DNA from: Terriglobia bacterium
GTDB taxonomy: Bacteria; Acidobacteriota; Terriglobia; UBA7540
Length of the DNA stretch: 25,039 nt
Direction of reading: 5' to 3'
NCBI GenBank assembly: GCA_030040455.1
Contig: JASHTR010000606.1
Coordinates: forward strand, 1 to 25,039
Position numbers and translations under genes: made by a program. Within the stretch, counting starts at the first letter, position 1. Each line of letters opens with the position of its first letter. The notes beneath the pieces are model-generated. The model was given only the letters and a program-made list of their open reading frames with translations. It searched no databases and was not told where the DNA came from. Below are positions 23,115-25,039 of the stretch, piece after piece.

Positions 23115-24716
23115 ATGGTGCTTATCCGGATGTTGGAAGCGAAGCCGCGGCGACGGTTAAGTTGGATGCTGGCGCTCGGGCTCGCGCTCGTTGCGCTGCC
23201 GCCCGCTTGCCTCGCGCAGGGGCTTTCGCCGGCCGCGCTCCTTCAACCTGCGACCAGCACGTGGCCCACTTACAACGGCGATTATTCGGGCCGCCGCTTC
23301 AGCACGCTCCATCAGATTGATGTGCTCAACGTTAACCATCTCAGCCTGGCTTGGGTGTTTGAGACCCACACACAGGCCATCAAGTCAACACCGCTTGAAG
23401 TAAACGGCATTCTTTATTTTTCTGTGCCGGACCACGTATGGGCTGTGGATGCCCGCACGGGTCGGATGATTTGGCATTATCACCGTGCCTCCGAAGGCGA
23501 TCATATCGGCCAACGTGGTGTCGCCATGTACGGCGACTGGCTCTATCTCACTACGCCGGACGCTCACCTGGTGAGCCTCAACGCCAAAGATGGCAGCGTG
23601 CACTGGATCATTCAGCTTGCGGACCCGAACCTCGGCTATTTTTCAACAATGTCGCCGCTCGTCATCCGCGACCATGTGATTACCGGTGTTTCCGGCGATG
23701 TGACGGATATTCCCGGTTTTCTCGAAGCCATTGATCCGGAGTCCGGCAAAGTCCAGTGGCGCTGGTACACAGAGCCTAAGCCGGGCGAGCCGGGCTCCGA
23801 AACGTGGCCCCGACACGGCGACGCCATCCGGCACGGCGGCGGTATGACGTGGATGACCGGCACGTATGATCCCGGACTGAATCTGCTCTACTGGGGCACG
23901 GGCAATCCCAATCCTGTGCTAGCGGGCACGCCGCGGCCGGGCGACAACCTTTTTACTTGTTCAATCGTTGCGCTCGACCCGGATACGGGAAAGCTCGTGT
24001 GGTATTTCCAGCCTTCCCCGCACGACGTTCACGATTGGGACGCGGTGGAAACCCCGGTGCTCTTCGATGCCCCTTTTAACGGCCAGCCGCGCAAGCTGCT
24101 GGCGCAAGCCAGCCGCAATGGTTTCTTCTTTGTTTTAGACCGCACTGATGGCCGGCATCTGGTCACCGCCCCCTTCATCAATATCAACTGGGCTTCAGGC
24201 ATCGACTCGCGAGGCCGCCCCGTGGCCAAGCCGGGTCGTGCTCCTCGCCCGGACGGCGCGCTTGTGGAGCCCTCCTCCGATGGCTCCACGAACTGGCTGG
24301 CGCCCAGCTTCGATCCGCAAACCGGCTTATTCTACGTGAGTGCGCGGCGCGTGTTCAGCGTTTTCTACCTGACGGCAACGGGCAAGGCGGAGGGATGGGC
24401 TGGCACGGATCGCGGACTTTGGTCCGATGCCGCCATCCGCGCCATTGACTATCGCACCGGGAAGATCATCTGGGACCACGAGATTGGAGGAGGAGAGGGC
24501 AGCGCGGGTATCCTCGCCACGGCCGGCCATCTTCTTTTCACCGCAGACAATTCCGGCAATATGCTGGCCCTCGCCCCCGCCACCGGCAGGACGCTTTGGC
24601 ACGTCAATCTTGGAGGCCGCATGGAGAGTGATCCTGAGACATTTGAACTCGATGGCCGCCAGTACCTGGTGGTGAGCGCGCAAGATCTGCTCTTTGCCTT
24701 TACGCTTCCGTATTAA
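23115..24716 (+). CDS. Periplasmic PQQ-dependent dehydrogenase (quinoprotein beta-propeller)
   Basis: It is predicted to oxidise an alcohol, aldose or similar substrate in the periplasm with PQQ, passing electrons to cytochrome c. From ATG 23115 (533 aa): signal peptide with core WMLALGLALVAL ending near CLAQ; then propeller repeats of the WAVDARTGRMIWHY, VSLNAKDGSVHW, EAIDPESGKVQWRW, VALDPDTGKLVWYF and IRAIDYRTGKIIWDH type (tryptophan-docking motifs). PHDVHDWDA at about 302-310 matches the catalytic-Asp segment. The vicinal Cys-Cys pair of methanol/ethanol dehydrogenases is missing: the matching place reads EGDHIGQRG, and the mature protein has one visible Cys (C282). No heme motif is present, so it needs the adjacent cytochrome. 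A GTG at 23103 is an alternative start, but GAGG precedes 23115 at good spacing. Confidence 0.9.
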   Translation: MVLIRMLEAKPRRRLSWMLALGLALVALPPACLAQGLSPAALLQPATSTWPTYNGDYSGRRFSTLHQIDVLNVNHLSLAWVFETHTQAIKSTPLEVNGILYFSVPDHVWAVDARTGRMIWHYHRASEGDHIGQRGVAMYGDWLYLTTPDAHLVSLNAKDGSVHWIIQLADPNLGYFSTMSPLVIRDHVITGVSGDVTDIPGFLEAIDPESGKVQWRWYTEPKPGEPGSETWPRHGDAIRHGGGMTWMTGTYDPGLNLLYWGTGNPNPVLAGTPRPGDNLFTCSIVALDPDTGKLVWYFQPSPHDVHDWDAVETPVLFDAPFNGQPRKLLAQASRNGFFFVLDRTDGRHLVTAPFININWASGIDSRGRPVAKPGRAPRPDGALVEPSSDGSTNWLAPSFDPQTGLFYVSARRVFSVFYLTATGKAEGWAGTDRGLWSDAAIRAIDYRTGKIIWDHEIGGGEGSAGILATAGHLLFTADNSGNMLALAPATGRTLWHVNLGGRMESDPETFELDGRQYLVVSAQDLLFAFTLPY

Positions 24717-24921
24717 CTGTTAATCCGTCGGCATCGGGTAGTGTCCTGAAACCCCCCGCAGCAGGCTTGGGAACAGAGAAAGGGTAATCGCGGGAAGGTG
24801 CGGGAGTTTCGGCTGGTCGCGCGCCAAACCATCTGGAGAACCGATGGGTCCGTGATCCCTGAGCGGAATTAGGTCGCGAGCGCCCGTTCCTGACCCCGGC
24901 TCGGGGCATCCGAGCTTCCCA
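24717..24921. other. Intergenic region with a short GC hairpin
   Basis: No gene is supported here. A perfect hairpin, CCCCG-GCT-CGGGG (24894-24906), lies about 16 bases beyond the stop of the minus-strand partial frame to the right and could help end its transcript, though a T-tract is lacking. A minus-strand frame crossing 24700-24909 has no recognisable features. Confidence 0.35.
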
Positions 24922-25039
24922 TCACTCCAATAACGTCTTGCCGTCGCTCAACTGCGATTCTTGGGCTTGGACTGCCCAGTTGAGAGTTCCCGAGGCTTCT
25001 GATTTCAAATTCTCCAACAGGTGCTTATCGTCACTCGCG
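24922..25039 (-). CDS. 3' end of a minus-strand frame, possibly the C-terminus of a phage/plasmid-type primase
   Basis: The frame is open from the right edge to a TGA at 24922-24924, giving 38 visible residues. The segment HLLENLKSEASGTLNWAVQA resembles the L-x-x-E-x-x-G-I-L-x-W-A pattern near the C-terminus of P4-type primase/helicases of phages and plasmids. The match rests on a short stretch, and the protein ends soon after, earlier than most such primases, so it may be a truncated relic. It could also be an unrelated gene or chance frame. Confidence 0.3.
   Translation of the reverse strand, partial: ASDDKHLLENLKSEASGTLNWAVQAQESQLSDGKTLLE

Overview
The window is a roughly 58-60% GC stretch of chromosome from a diderm bacterium. 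LptD shows that the cell has an outer membrane. The mix of genes (zinc-ribbon RDD protein, short single-ring Clp-like ATPase, PQQ dehydrogenase beside a c-type cytochrome, many sugar kinases and oxidoreductases, Uma2) is most like an Acidobacteriota genome. That assignment is inferred from gene content only. No tRNA, rRNA, CRISPR array or intact transposase was seen.

Layout, left to right. (1) 1-4060: the 3' end of an aldose 1-epimerase (+), converging on a two-gene minus-strand unit: a secreted glycosidase-like/FGE-like fusion followed by ribokinase. (2) 4257-5517: a long palindromic repeat, then a single-ring Clp/AAA+ unfoldase (-). (3) 5970-10875: a plus-strand run of Uma2, GT4 glycosyltransferase, a repeat-filled gap, then a tightly packed ATP-grasp / PHP / NodB deacetylase trio that looks like a surface-glycan or glycoconjugate cassette. 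(4) 11211-14721: divergent RDD protein (-) and LptD (+). (5) 14780-19784: a minus-strand unit of sugar isomerase-like protein, Gfo/Idh/MocA oxidoreductase, xylulokinase and double-domain dCTP deaminase, with a divergent amidohydrolase (+). (6) 20810-24716: a BadF/NAGK-type sugar kinase (-), divergent from a diheme cytochrome c and a PQQ dehydrogenase (+). (7) The right edge holds the 3' tail of a minus-strand frame that weakly resembles the end of a phage/plasmid primase.

Functionally, sugar uptake and oxidation dominate: mutarotase, ribokinase, xylulokinase, GlcNAc-type kinase, isomerase, dehydrogenase, lactonase-like amidohydrolase and periplasmic quinoprotein. Two envelope genes or cassettes (GT4/ATP-grasp/PHP/NodB and LptD) lie among them.

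The intergenic DNA is unusually structured. It holds two copies of a 131-132 bp palindromic repeat, an 84 bp nested inverted repeat, two elements built on GATGAGTG words, and stacked hairpins ahead of the cytochrome gene. The strongest candidates for new biology are the ATP-grasp/PHP/NodB trio, the single-ring AAA+ protein with a possible ClpP-docking tripeptide, the secreted glycosidase/FGE-like fusion without the FGE cysteines, and the dispersed palindromic repeat.
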